A stretch of 64,000 bases of DNA from Moniliella sp. 'wahieum'. Its lineage: Eukaryota > Basidiomycota > Moniliellomycetes > Moniliellales > Moniliellaceae. The notes beneath the pieces are model-generated. The model searched no databases, was not told where the DNA came from, and saw nothing but the letters and a program-made list of their open reading frames with translations. Numbering within the stretch: position 1 is the stretch's first letter; each line of letters starts with the position of its first letter. The position numbers were made by a program, and so were the translations under genes. Below, piece after piece: positions 47,652 to 57,710 of this stretch. Location: contig RSEE01000031.1 in the NCBI GenBank assembly GCA_003971905.1, positions 434,001 to 498,000 on the forward strand, written 5' to 3'.

Positions 47652-49571
47652 ATGGCCTTTGCCTTCCGCCTCCACCGCCCCTCGGCCTCGCTTGTGCCTG
47701 CCATGCTTGTCCGCCTGCCTGTGCGCCCCCGCTCTGCGCCGCTGGCTCTGCCCGCGGCACGCGCCTGCCCCCCCGCCCCGCGGTGGCCCGTGCGCTGCAC
47801 ACCTCCAAACCCTTGACGACCGGCCAGCTGGTGCGCGCCGGCGTGCTGGGCACGCTCGTGCTCGGCGCCGTTGCTTCCTGGCTCCTGCCCACCACGCCCC
47901 ACTCGCACAAGGACGCGTTCCACACCGAGCTCGATGCCAAGCCCCCGCCCGGGACTGGCGCGCCGCCGGTGCACGACCTGCCCGCGGCGCTGCGGGAGAT
48001 TGAGGCGGCGTTGGAACCGAGCCAGATTACGCTCAAAAATGGAAACCGATGCCCATGGCTCGTCGCCTTGGTCCACCTTTCTACCCGCCGCATGCGGCCA
48101 TTGTGTTCCCCCGCTCGACGGAGGACGTGGTGGCGGTGGTGCAGGCGTGTTCGAAGTACAATGTGCCCATTGTGCCCTATGGCGGTGGCACCTCCCTCGA
48201 GGGCCACACGTCCGGCCCCGACCCCAAGTTGGATGGACGGGGCAGCATTTGCTCGACTTTGTGCAGATGAAGTCCATCCTTCGTCTCTCCGAGGTCGATG
48301 GGGACGTGACGGTGCAACCGGGGATTGGATGGGAGGAGCTCAACGAGGAGCTGGCACGGCGTGGCACGGGCCTCTTTTTCCCCATTGACCCTGGGCCAAC
48401 CAGCATTGGGGGCATGGCGGCCACCGGATGCAGTGGCACGAACGCGGTGCGGTACGGGACGATGAAGGGGGACCATGTGCTGAGTGTGACGGTGGTGTTG
48501 CCCACGGGGGAGGTGGTGACGACGCGCTCGCGCGCACGCAAGTCTTCCGTTGGTCCGACCTGACCAAACTCTTCCTCGGCTCCGAGGCGACACTGGGGGT
48601 GATTGTGGCGCTACGCTGCGCCTGGAACCAGTGCTTCCGAAAGCAGTCGTCGTAGCTACCTTCCCCACCGTCGAAGCGCCGTGGCGGCATCCGGTGCGAT
48701 CCTCAAGTCGGGCATGCAGCCCCAATGTGTCGAGCTGATGGATGCCGCCATGGTAGGCGCCGTCAACCGCGCTGCCGCCGACGACCCCGACGCGCCCCAT
48801 TTGCCGGGGGGAGAGAAACCAACAATCTTTGTCAAACTTCAAGGTCCTACCCCAAGCACATTGCCGCCGATTGGGAATTGGCCGAGCAACTGCTCCAGCA
48901 CATGGCCCGGCCACATCCAGTACGGCGATGATCAGCAGCAAATCGATCGTCTCTGGCGCGCGCGCAAGGTCGGCCTCTGGTCCGCCATGTCGTACCCCAA
49001 GCCCGTGGAACCCGAGGCAGAGGATGCCGAGGACCGCTTCGGCCCTGGCGCGCTGGGTGACGGATGTGTGTGCCAGTGGGCCAGCTGCCCGAACTGATCC
49101 AGCGCGTGTCGAACGACATTGAGGAGCAGAAGTTGTATGGCCCGGTCCTGGGCCACGTTGGCGATGGCAACTTTGTACGTCCCCCCTCCCCCCCCAACCC
49201 GCGCGCGGTTTTCTCGTATATGGCGTATTGGGCAATTGGGAATCCGAGCCCGAGTGGGCAGGATAAACTGACTGACTGACTCGGCTCTGCACAGCACTCG
49301 CTCCTGATCTATCGCGAGCGGGACGCGGCAACGTTGGCCAGGGTGAAGGAGGTGGTGCAGGATGGTCCGGCACGCGCAAGATCTCGATGGTACGGCCACG
49401 GGCGAACATGGGGTGGGGATTGGCAAAAAGGAGTTCCTTGAGCACGAGCTGGGCAAGGGTACCCTCACCCTGTACCGAACCATCATGAACCAGATCGACC
49501 CGCTCAACATTATGAACCCGGGCAAACTCGTCGATGCCGACCCAGCGCTGCAAAACGTCGAGTTGAACTAA
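47652..49571 (+). CDS. DLD1: D-lactate dehydrogenase (cytochrome), mitochondrial inner membrane
   Basis: FAD enzyme that oxidises D-lactate to pyruvate and passes electrons to cytochrome c. The Arg-rich, acid-free N-terminus (MAFAFRLHRPSASLVPAML) is a mitochondrial presequence, followed by RALHTSKPLTT and a membrane span (VRAGVLGTLVLGAVASWLL). The FAD-binding domain shows HAAIVFPRSTEDVVAVVQAC, PIVPYGGGTSLEGH, FPIDPGPTSIGGMAATGCSG and GDHVLSVTVVLPTGEVV. The C-terminal cap has HVGDGNF, then GTATGEHGVGIGKKEFLEHE and INIMNPGKLV-like LNIMNPGKLV. A 120-nt intron at 49175-49294 (GTACGT, TGACTGACTC, ACAG) splits the conserved GDGNFH motif. The frame breaks about six times. D-2-hydroxyglutarate dehydrogenases share the fold, but the presequence plus membrane span favours DLD1. 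Confidence 0.9.
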
Positions 49572-50006
49572 GGCAAGCCAAGTGAACAGATTGGTTTCCT
49601 CGGTAGGTGTCGGACCAGGACCCAGAACCGAGGACCGAGCACCGAGCATCAGGGGGATGGCCCTGCCCGCCGCGCGCGTGGCGTAGTGGCGTAGTAGCGT
49701 AGTAGCGTGCATGCACCTACCTTGCCAGCCGCTTGCCCTCAAAATGACACTGTACTATCTCATGCTGGAGATGGGAACCCAACTATAATGCACCGATATG
49801 CACCCAATGCACCCAATGCATCTGCCTCTTTCTTGTCCCTTCTCCCATGGCATATCATGTGTCCTCCGCGATCCATCTTTCTTGTCCTCCCAGCATCCCA
49901 GGACCCACCCTTCGGTCCCAGCCAGCCGTAGCGTTTTACTTTCCCCCCCACACACAGGGGCGCGGACCCTCGCGCTGGAAACAGATACGACGTAGATGAT
50001 TGATAA
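49572..50006. other. Spacer, D-lactate dehydrogenase 3' flank to the copia element
   Basis: No gene is seen. A short CACCCAATGCACCCAATGCA duplication lies near 49801-49822 and GTAGTGGCGTAGTAGCGTAGTAGCG near 49683-49706. The retrotransposon begins at its right edge. Confidence 0.4.
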
Positions 50007-50166
50007 TGTCGGCCTCGCTACTACCACAGAATGTGAGCACTGAACGTCGTATTGGACTAAGAAGCTTCTGCGACTGACTCGTCCAGAAGACTGGTGCGAG
50101 CTCGGAAGGAATGAAAGCTGACTCACGTGACTCAGGGTCCGCGCGGTCCTAGGACGGATGTCAACA
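50007..50166 (-). repeat. 3' LTR of the copia element
   Basis: 160 bp. In element orientation it begins TGTTGACATCC and ends GGCCGACA, and it matches the copy at 54910-55068 almost base for base. The purine-rich GCGGGGG right before it, on the internal side, is a likely plus-strand primer site. Confidence 0.95.
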
Positions 50167-50169
50167 CCC

Positions 50170-53100
50170 CCGCTGACCGGAGGGCCCAGTCATGTGGACT
50201 GGATCCATCTCCTCGACGCGGAGTTGAGCAAGATGGCTTGTCAGGGCGGGACGGCCGAGAGGCTTGGTGAGGACGTCCGCTGGGTTCCTTTCGCCGGGGA
50301 TGTGTACAAGTATGGCCTCGCCCGAGTCCACGTGTTGCCGTACATTGTGGTACCGGATCTTCAGCTCTCGGAGCTTGCCGGTGCTGCCAAATTTGTGGGC
50401 GAGATCGACGACAGACTTATTGTCGCAATACCAATGAATGGGTGTACCCTCGCCGATGGCCCCAAGCTCGATCATGATGTTCTTGACATAGTTGGCGTCA
50501 ACCAGTCCATCATATCCTGCCGTATATTCGGCGGCGGCGGTACTGGTAACGCTCTTCGGCTGAAGAATGGATCGCCACGACACCGGCACACCGTACACCA
50601 TCAGTAGGCATCCAGATGTGGAGCGTGCCTGGATGGGATCTCCCGCCAAGTCGGAATCTGTATACAGCGCAATGGCCGGTGCATCTGATGTTGGGGTCAA
50701 CCTCAGGCCCTTTCCTCGAGTATGGTACAGGTAGCGAAGGAAGTCATCGACTGCTTGATGATGCTGCTGCGATGGGTCGGCAGCGGCTCTGCTGAGGGCC
50801 GTGATAGCGAAGAGGGAGTCAGGCCGGCCCATTCGTGCAGCCCACAGTCCCGATCCGATCTTCCCCTGATATGCCTTGCGCAAGGCTGGGAGGGATGGGG
50901 GTTCAGGGTCGGCACGGGGCGGTATCATCCGTACGGGATGTGGGAGAGTCCGGATCCACGGGGCTTTGATGTGGTGCTTTGCCACCACTTCCTCGATGAA
51001 CTTTGGTTGGCTCAGGTACAGCTCCCCACCGATCCGATCGTATTGGCATCCCAGGTGGTAGTGAAGGGGACCGTTACCACGAACATCAATGTGTGTGTTT
51101 ATCTCGGCCATAAACTCCTCGTACTTTTGGTGTGACTTGCATGCGAGGAGCAGATCGTCGGTGTGGACCGCCAGGAGGATCTGCTCACCCGGTGGTGCAG
51201 CGCGCACGAACAAGCAGGGCTCGGTCAAGCTTTGCGTGAAGCCGAGCTTGTCACGCAGCAGGTTCCGGATGTATCGTGCCCAGTTTGCTCCGCTCTGATG
51301 TAGCCCGTATAGACTCTTCTTGAGACGCCACACGCGACCACCCGCTTCGGGGAAGTAGGGGGGTGGGCGGATGTAGACTGCTTCTTCGAGGGGGGCGTTC
51401 AGGTACGCTGCATTGACGTCCGCCGAGAAGAGGCCAAACTTATACTTCTCGGCCAGCACGACGAGGGTCAGGATGGCAGGTGTGCGCACCGATGGTGCGA
51501 ACGTCTGGCCCCAAGTCTCGGCCGATTGTTGGTGTCCGCCCGCGACAAAGCGCGCGCGGTGGCGCAGGAACCGGCCCTCGGCGTCCGTCTTTGTGTGTGA
51601 TGCGCCATAGTCCTATGAGGATTTGTGCACCCGGTGGTGGGTACGTAGCCTCGTAGGTGCCGTATCGCGCGAGTGTGGCCACCTCGTCGGCCATAGCCTG
51701 CTTGACCATGGCAAAGGAGGGGTGAGTCTCGAGACCCTTGAGCGTCTTGGGAGCGAGGGGTACGCCATCCTTGGTGAGCTGAACCGTGTCCGGGTGGATG
51801 GGTGCGCTGAGAGCAGTCATGGCGGCGTATTCGGGAGGTTGAACTGTGTCGGCAAACGGGGGGGCGGATGTGTCAGGTAGGGGGCGGGCGATGCCGATCT
51901 CTGGTGCGGCGCAGTGGGGCGTGGCGGCTGCAGCACGAGCATGGTAGGTCGTGTCGGTGGGGTCGTCAGCGATTGGGAGTGTGTGCAGGTCGAGGGAGGT
52001 GCGGGTGGTGCGCTGGCGGAGGGGGTAGCGGCGCGGAGGGGGGGGGTGGTGGTGGGAGCGGGTGTCTGGGGTGTGGCGGCGGTTCGGGGCATGGGTGCTG
52101 CCGCGGCTGGCGGAGTAGGGTTAGCGTCTTTTTCACTGTCGATTTTAATTTGAGGTGATTTGGAGATGTCGGGTGGGAAGTGGTCGGGGTGGAGATGGGG
52201 GTAGATGGCGTTGCCCCATTTGTACGGTTTCGACCAGCGGTAGGTGAAGGTACCCAGGGATGGTTGGTATGTGGCGAAGAGCCATCCCTTTGATCCGCGC
52301 TGATGGTGGTATCCTACCAGCATACCTTCCTCTGCCCGCGCGCTGAGCTTGTGCTCGCGGCGTGACTCGGGCAGATGGAGGTATGCAACGCGGCCAAAGG
52401 GTTGCATCGGTAACGAGTATGCGTGGCCTTTGTATCGCTCAAATCGCGATTTGTTGTCTTCCCCGGATGTTTTGAGTGGCATTTGGTTTTGGGTGAAGCA
52501 CGCAGCGTGGAGGCTGTGTTCCCACCAGTCCGACGTCGGAAGACCTGTACCCAAGAGCAACTGCCTTGCACGAGTCGTTATGGTTCGGATGGCACGCTCA
52601 GCCACACCGTTGCTAGCACTCTGCCCCGGGATTGTCCGTTCTGACGTGATGCCTTGCTCGTCCAGAAAAGGTTGCAGTGCGCTTGTCAATTCGGGGGCGT
52701 TGTCCGTGCGCAAAGTCCGCAGCAGTCTGTCCGGGCCGTAGCGTTGCTCCCGCAATATGAGGTTCCGCAGTTCCTTCGTTGCAGCGCCCTTTGTCGGGAT
52801 CGCTGTGGTGAAGACGTACCGCGTGAAGTCATCAACGGCGACGAGGGCGTATCCGTGCCCCATGCCGGTTACCCGGGGGAGGTCTACTACGTCGACGTGG
52901 AGGACCTCGAAAGGTCTTTTGGATCGGAGGCGGTCCCGGCTCGGATGGGGCGATGCTGTCGCTAGTGCCACCGCGCATGTTGGGCAATCCCACTCTGAAC
53001 GACAGAGGGAGATATGCTTGGCTGTGACGCGGAGGCCTGCGGTTTCCGATCGTGTAAGCCAGGGGAGGAGGTCGATGGCTGCGTGGTTCCAGCGTTTGTG

Positions 53101-53592
53101 GGCTTTAGAGACGTGGTCCAGGGCCAGGGATGCTGCGAGGGAGTTTGGGGTTGAGGGTGGGTCGGCCGGTTTGATCGGTTTGGTCGCCATGGCCCGCAGG
53201 GGTGTGGGTGGCGTTCGCGGGTTGTGTAAGATCGTGAATTGATAGTCACTGCCGGTTACTTTTCGTAGGGTGGATCCTGGGTTACCAAGCCAGATACCCT
53301 TCTGGTGTGGGGCGAAGTATGATGCGATTCCGGTGTTCGACAGGTGTGCTACACTGACGAGATTTCGGCTGAAACGGGGCATGTATAGGCTGTTGGGGAG
53401 TTTTATCTCCATTTGGTGTCCTCCTAAGCATCGGATACGGATTGTGGCCGTGCCTCGTCCTTCCGCCTTTACATGTGTCCCGTTAGCAACCTCTATCTCG
53501 TCGTCGCAAGGGGTCATGGATGTGAAGACGGATTTGTCTTTCCAAATGGATGGGAATGCCCCACTGTCATATAATGCCCGGATGATTCGCAT
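50170..53592 (-). CDS. Copia element pol (protease, integrase, RT, RNase H)
   Basis: Protease-like LYDSGAF opens the region. Integrase follows, with a His/Cys zinc site (HKRWNH...CPTC) and the catalytic Asp/Asp/Glu region (LHVDVVDL, LRTDNAPE, NGVAERAIRTI). Reverse transcriptase shows AAYLNAPLEEAVYIRPP, LKKSLYGLHQSGANWAR and HTDDLLLA. RNase H shows YTDSDLAGD, TSTAAAEYTAG and IHWYCDNKSVVDLA, and the end has IPGERNPADVLTKPL. This is typical copia pol order. The region is carried by more than one open frame, with about two breaks in all. Confidence 0.88.
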
Positions 53593-53607
53593 TTCGCCCC
53601 CGAGTTC

Positions 53608-54855
53608 CTAGTAGTCAGCTGTGCCCGCATCAACGTCAATCACTTCAGACTCGGGAGAGCTCGCTCTCTGAGCGACGTGAGCGTTGGCTCGGCCTGGGTT
53701 GCGCGGAGGGACAACAGGTTTATTAGACGTCGCGCTGCGCCAGGGTTGGTTGGTGCGGTCTTGCCCCTTGGTCTTTGTGTCCGCGAGGTTGTCGTCGCCG
53801 GCTTTGCCCCCGCTGGAGTTTTTTCCCCCGCTGGTGGGTCGTCCCCCGCTGTCGGGTCGAGTCCAAGGCGTTCCTCCGTTGACCGGCTTGCCTCCGTTTC
53901 TCTTCCTTTCTCCACCGGGATACGTGGCGGCTGGTATGTCCATCACGGCCTGCCGTAACTTGTCTAGACTCGAGCGCTCTTCACGCTGGCGAATGCTCAT
54001 GTCGCGTAAGCCGAGTAGGATCCCAGTGCGTTCCTGCTCTTCCGTAAGTGGGATGCCCGCTCGCGTCAGGCTTGCACTGATCTCTTCCATGTAGTCGAGG
54101 TAGTCTCGACCCGATCGGTTTCCTTGGTCGGCCGAAAAGTAGCGAATGAGTAGAGGCCCTCTGTTTGCGGTAGGCGTATATCCATACCGCTGACGCAGCA
54201 TGTTCAGCGTGTCCTGGGTGCATGATATTTCGTGGTGGGTGCGGATCGTCCGGAAGAGGGTTGACGGCATGGCTTCCCTAAGAAGGTTGTGCAAGCGTCT
54301 GTCGAGGTCCTCGGTGAAGTAGCGGGAGCTGCGACCATTCTGGACGACGTCGCTTGCGTGGGGGTGGGCATCTGTTATCGCGAAGAGAAATTCGTCTTCC
54401 CAAGCGCTGTAGGCGGACGGGTCTTTGTTCAGATCAGGCCACTTGATATTCTTGGTGGGAGACTCGCGTAGTGATCTGTAAAGGTCGTACTCGGGTCGCG
54501 AGGCTGCGCCTGTAGGTGCCCCCAAAGTTGCGTTGGGTTGAGTTTCCATTTGGTGGATGTTTTGCACCACAAAATTCGTAGCCCGTCGAACCCAGTTTGT
54601 CGTGATAGACGTAGGTTCGTCCTTCCATCCAAGCCACTCGGCTCTGTCGTGTATAGCTCTGTTGATCTTCTCTTTAACGACATCGATGTCGTTCGTCTTC
54701 TTGAACCACAGGTGCGCTTCGGCGCAAAGCATCATGAGTTCCTCGTTGTCGGTGCCAATCGGTGGCGGATCGCGACCGGTTGGTGTCCAGTAATCGCGCT
54801 TGTTCACCATTGTGGTGTCGCTGACCGAGAGATCGGTGTTAGCGTTGGCGCCCAT
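53608..54855 (-). CDS. Copia element gag
   Basis: An open frame of about 415 codons from the ATG at 54855 (MGANANTDL). It codes for a hydrophilic capsid-type protein with a helical centre and a basic, Ser/Gly/Pro-rich tail. No clear CCHC zinc knuckle is visible to me. It begins just inside the 5' LTR and is immediately followed by pol. Confidence 0.8.
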   Translation of the reverse strand: MGANANTDLSVSDTTMVNKRDYWTPTGRDPPPIGTDNEELMMLCAEAHLWFKKTNDIDVVKEKINRAIHDRAEWLGWKDEPTSITTNWVRRATNFVVQNIHQMETQPNATLGAPTGAASRPEYDLYRSLRESPTKNIKWPDLNKDPSAYSAWEDEFLFAITDAHPHASDVVQNGRSSRYFTEDLDRRLHNLLREAMPSTLFRTIRTHHEISCTQDTLNMLRQRYGYTPTANRGPLLIRYFSADQGNRSGRDYLDYMEEISASLTRAGIPLTEEQERTGILLGLRDMSIRQREERSSLDKLRQAVMDIPAATYPGGERKRNGGKPVNGGTPWTRPDSGGRPTSGGKNSSGGKAGDDNLADTKTKGQDRTNQPWRSATSNKPVVPPRNPGRANAHVAQRASSPESEVIDVDAGTADY

Positions 54856-54909
54856 GGTTGTGGGTGTAGTTTTGGCCAGCTCAGGGATGAGCAGATAAGG
54901 ATGTAACTC

Positions 54910-55068
54910 TGTCGGCCTCGCTACTACCACAGAATGTGAGCACTGAACGTCGTATTGGACTAAGAAGCTTCTGCGACTGACTCGTCCAGAAGACTGGTGC
55001 GAGCTCGGAAGGAATGAAAGCTGACTCACGTGACTCAGGGTCGCGCGGTCCTAGGACGGATGTCAACA
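54910..55068 (-). repeat. 5' LTR of the copia element
   Basis: 159 bp, the upstream copy in element orientation, followed on the outside by the GATAA duplication. I could not identify which tRNA primes the element from the sequence inside this LTR. Confidence 0.95.
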
Positions 55069-55073
55069 GATAA

Positions 55074-55972
55074 CGACGATTTCGCTGTCGTTAGTCTCCC
55101 AACACCACCTTATGCGGACGCGCCGTCGGTCCCTTACCCATTGCAGTCGGGAATCGGAAACCGAGAATCGGAAGGCGGGCGTTAGGACCCAACTCCATTA
55201 TGGACATGGGCAGGACGCGGCGCGGGAACCCCGTCCCATCCGTCTTGGCGTGGCATGCGATGCCTCAGTCGGTTAGGGCGTAGGATGCAGTGTGTATATG
55301 CCCTGTGTTCGGCCACTGCTGCCATCACATGTCACAGCCGCTTGCTACACTTTCTCTTTCTTCCGCCCCTGGGTGGCGGCGCATCCCATTGCTTCACTCA
55401 TTCCCTGGCCAAGTCCCTTCAACGAGGCAAGCACTGCACGTACATTCCATTGACCAAAGTATTGGCCTTGCTTGCTCCCCCCATGCGCGTTCCTGCCTCC
55501 CCGCATTCGCGTCTTACCTTCCCATGTATCGCCAACCAGGCACCACATATGCGCCCTCGCACCACCGCGCGATGTGCGACGTGCGACGTGGGAGTTCTAG
55601 CGTGCCAAACCCCACCTATCGCGACCTGCGATCCTATCCATCGGCTGGCGCCTGGAGCCATCGAGCTGAAACGAGGATGAGAGCGTAGAATAGATCGTTA
55701 TTGCACAAAGGGCCCAGCGAGACTGGGCGAGAGCTGGCCTGGGCGAGCGGGGGGGGAAAGGAGGGGAGGATCAAGCGGGTTTGCATAGTAGCAGCGTGGC
55801 AGTTGGGGCGAGCACCATACCGCACCGTGGCAGAGGGCCAAGATGGGAAGGGTAAGTTTACAAGAGGATCGAGGCGAGGAAGCCTCGGCGGGGACGCTCA
55901 GGTGGGCGCGACGAGTGACATGGGCAGCGCGTGCCTCGCGCTCGATCGCTGGGACACTGGGGTGACATGGGT
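55074..55972. other. Spacer, copia element to permease 3' end
   Basis: No gene is seen. The sequence is mixed, with no repeats of note and open frames without family likeness. Confidence 0.4.
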
Positions 55973-57710
55973 TCAGCGGCCAATGTAGCGTCGCTCGAGC
56001 CAGCGGGCTGGGATGTAGCCAATGGCAGTAAAGAAGAAGGAGAGCAGCCAGCCGACGTCACCTCCTTCTCCGCCAAACTTGGCAGCGATCGGGCCGACGT
56101 ACCACGTCTCGCTCATGCACCCCACCGCGCCGGCAATCCCGCACGCAAACGCAAACAGTGCGCCGAGGCCGATGGGCAGGCGCGAAGGATCGTTCCAGAT
56201 GGTCCAGTCGTAGCCGCGGTAGTTGCGGCGAAACAAAGTGTTCCATCATGATCACGCCAATAAAGATGCAGGACCAGTAGCCCATGATGCCCAAGAAGCT
56301 CTGCAACACTTGTTGCAGTGCCGAGCGCCCGGCAATGGCCAGCACCGCCACCACCACCTCAGTCGCCAGCGTCCATACGATCCGCGGAACGTACTGCAGC
56401 GGGCGGGCAAATTGCAAGATGGAAAGAGTTACCGAGTAGGTACTGATGACCAGCACGCCGAGCGAACTGAGCATGCCCATGGCCAAGGCGAATTTAGCCC
56501 AGGGCAAGGGGTGGAGCGCCTGTAGGATCAGCCCACCGACTTGGAGGTTACTGTCGTACGCGGCTTGCCACGAGGGGATGCGACCCATAATGTCCGAGTA
56601 GCAGCAGCCCAGGACCATGCCAAACGCCGTGGGGACCGAGATGCCAAACAAGTTGAACGCAAACACGAGCGGTTTCGACGTCTTGACCGGGTACACGGCA
56701 AAGTAGTCACTCGCGATCGAACTCCAACTGACGCTCGAGCCAAAGACAATGGCCCAAAGCGTCAATGAGTTGCCGGTCAACTCGAGCCCCGTCGCTGTCG
56801 ACGGACCCAGCTCTGCCTTGCCCGCATTTTGAATGTACATGGCCAAAAACACGCCAAACATGATGACCCACGCCACGGACGAGTAGTTGATCACCCCATT
56901 CACCCCAAACACGGAAAAGAAGAAGGAGATGCAGACCAAGACGATGGTGCCGGCAGCGACCGACAGGCTGTGGCCCACCGCGGCGGCCAACGCCTGCGCG
57001 CCCGAGATGCACGCCACGACGCACCAGCCGCCATTGACAATCACGTTCAAAAACGCGACGATGCGAGAAAACCAGAGCCCCGAGTAGCGCGAGATGGATA
57101 CTTGGCGCAGCCCGCTTTCCGGTCCAAACGTCGCGCACCACGCCACCGGCATCGAGCCCAGCAGCGTCGCACCACACGTCAAGCCAATCGACCGGCCTAG
57201 GCTCATGTCCATCGTAGGACCAATCAGGCCAGTGCTAAAGCAGGACAGGTTCTGTGGGGCGAGGAGAGCGGGACAGAGAGAGGGTGTTAGTACGGTGCCA
57301 ATAAGGCGAATGCGAGCGCCCAGAATGAGTCTGTAAACCGTCCCCAATGAGCCAGTGGAAAGGGCAAGGGCAAAAGCAAGGGCAAGGGCAAGGGCAAGGC
57401 CGGGGGACTAAGGACGGACCATGGTGCAACTGGCCCAAAAGACCGACATGAGCATGAGTTGGCGTCGTGTACCCGTCCGGTTTTCCGGCAGGATGCGTTC
57501 GATCGCATTGGACTCGACGCCGAGTTTTTGGTCGAGGAGGCCTTCCCAGTAGAGCATGCGCTGGAAAAAGTTGCCGTCGCGACGGCCGAGCGGCGCATGG
57601 GCAGCCGCATCGTCGGGCGCTGGTGGGATCGGCATAGTGCTCGCCAGGGACGAGACCAGCTCGACGTCCTTCTCGTTGAGGTCTTTCTTGGACAGGGCGC
57701 CGTCGGACAT
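55973..57710 (-). CDS. Purine-cytosine permease of the NCS1 family (FCY2-like)
   Basis: Plasma-membrane nucleobase/H+ symporter with about 12 spans. The hydrophilic start MSDGALSKKDLNEKD runs into FFQRMLYWEGLLDQKLGVES, the Fcy2-type N-terminus. A 168-nt intron (57419 down to 57252), with a TACTAAC branch point and CCACAG acceptor but an unusual GTCCGT donor, joins SVFWASCTM to NLSCFSTGLIGP. Next come RSIGLTCGATLLGSMPVAW, GLRQVSISRYSG, VNGGWCVVACISGAQAL and GRIPSWQAAYDSN. EHFFRRNYRGYDWTIWNDP, with PIGLGALFAFACG, is the C-terminal family signature. One frame break lies just after MMEHF. About 550 residues fits the family. The specificity (cytosine and purines) is inferred from the Fcy2-like signatures. 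Confidence 0.88.

Larger units (their letters stand above)
50007..55068 (-). mobile_element. Ty1/copia-type LTR retrotransposon, nearly whole
   Basis: A 5.06-kb element reading on the minus strand, with 160-bp LTRs of the TG...CA type at both ends and a 5-bp target duplication, GATAA, just outside (50002-50006 and 55069-55073). Internal order is gag, then pol with protease, integrase, reverse transcriptase and RNase H; integrase before RT is the copia order. The LTRs are almost identical, differing at one position that I can see, so the insertion is very recent. It looks close to whole, with about two breaks in pol. It lies 435 bp downstream of the D-lactate dehydrogenase gene. Confidence 0.95.
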
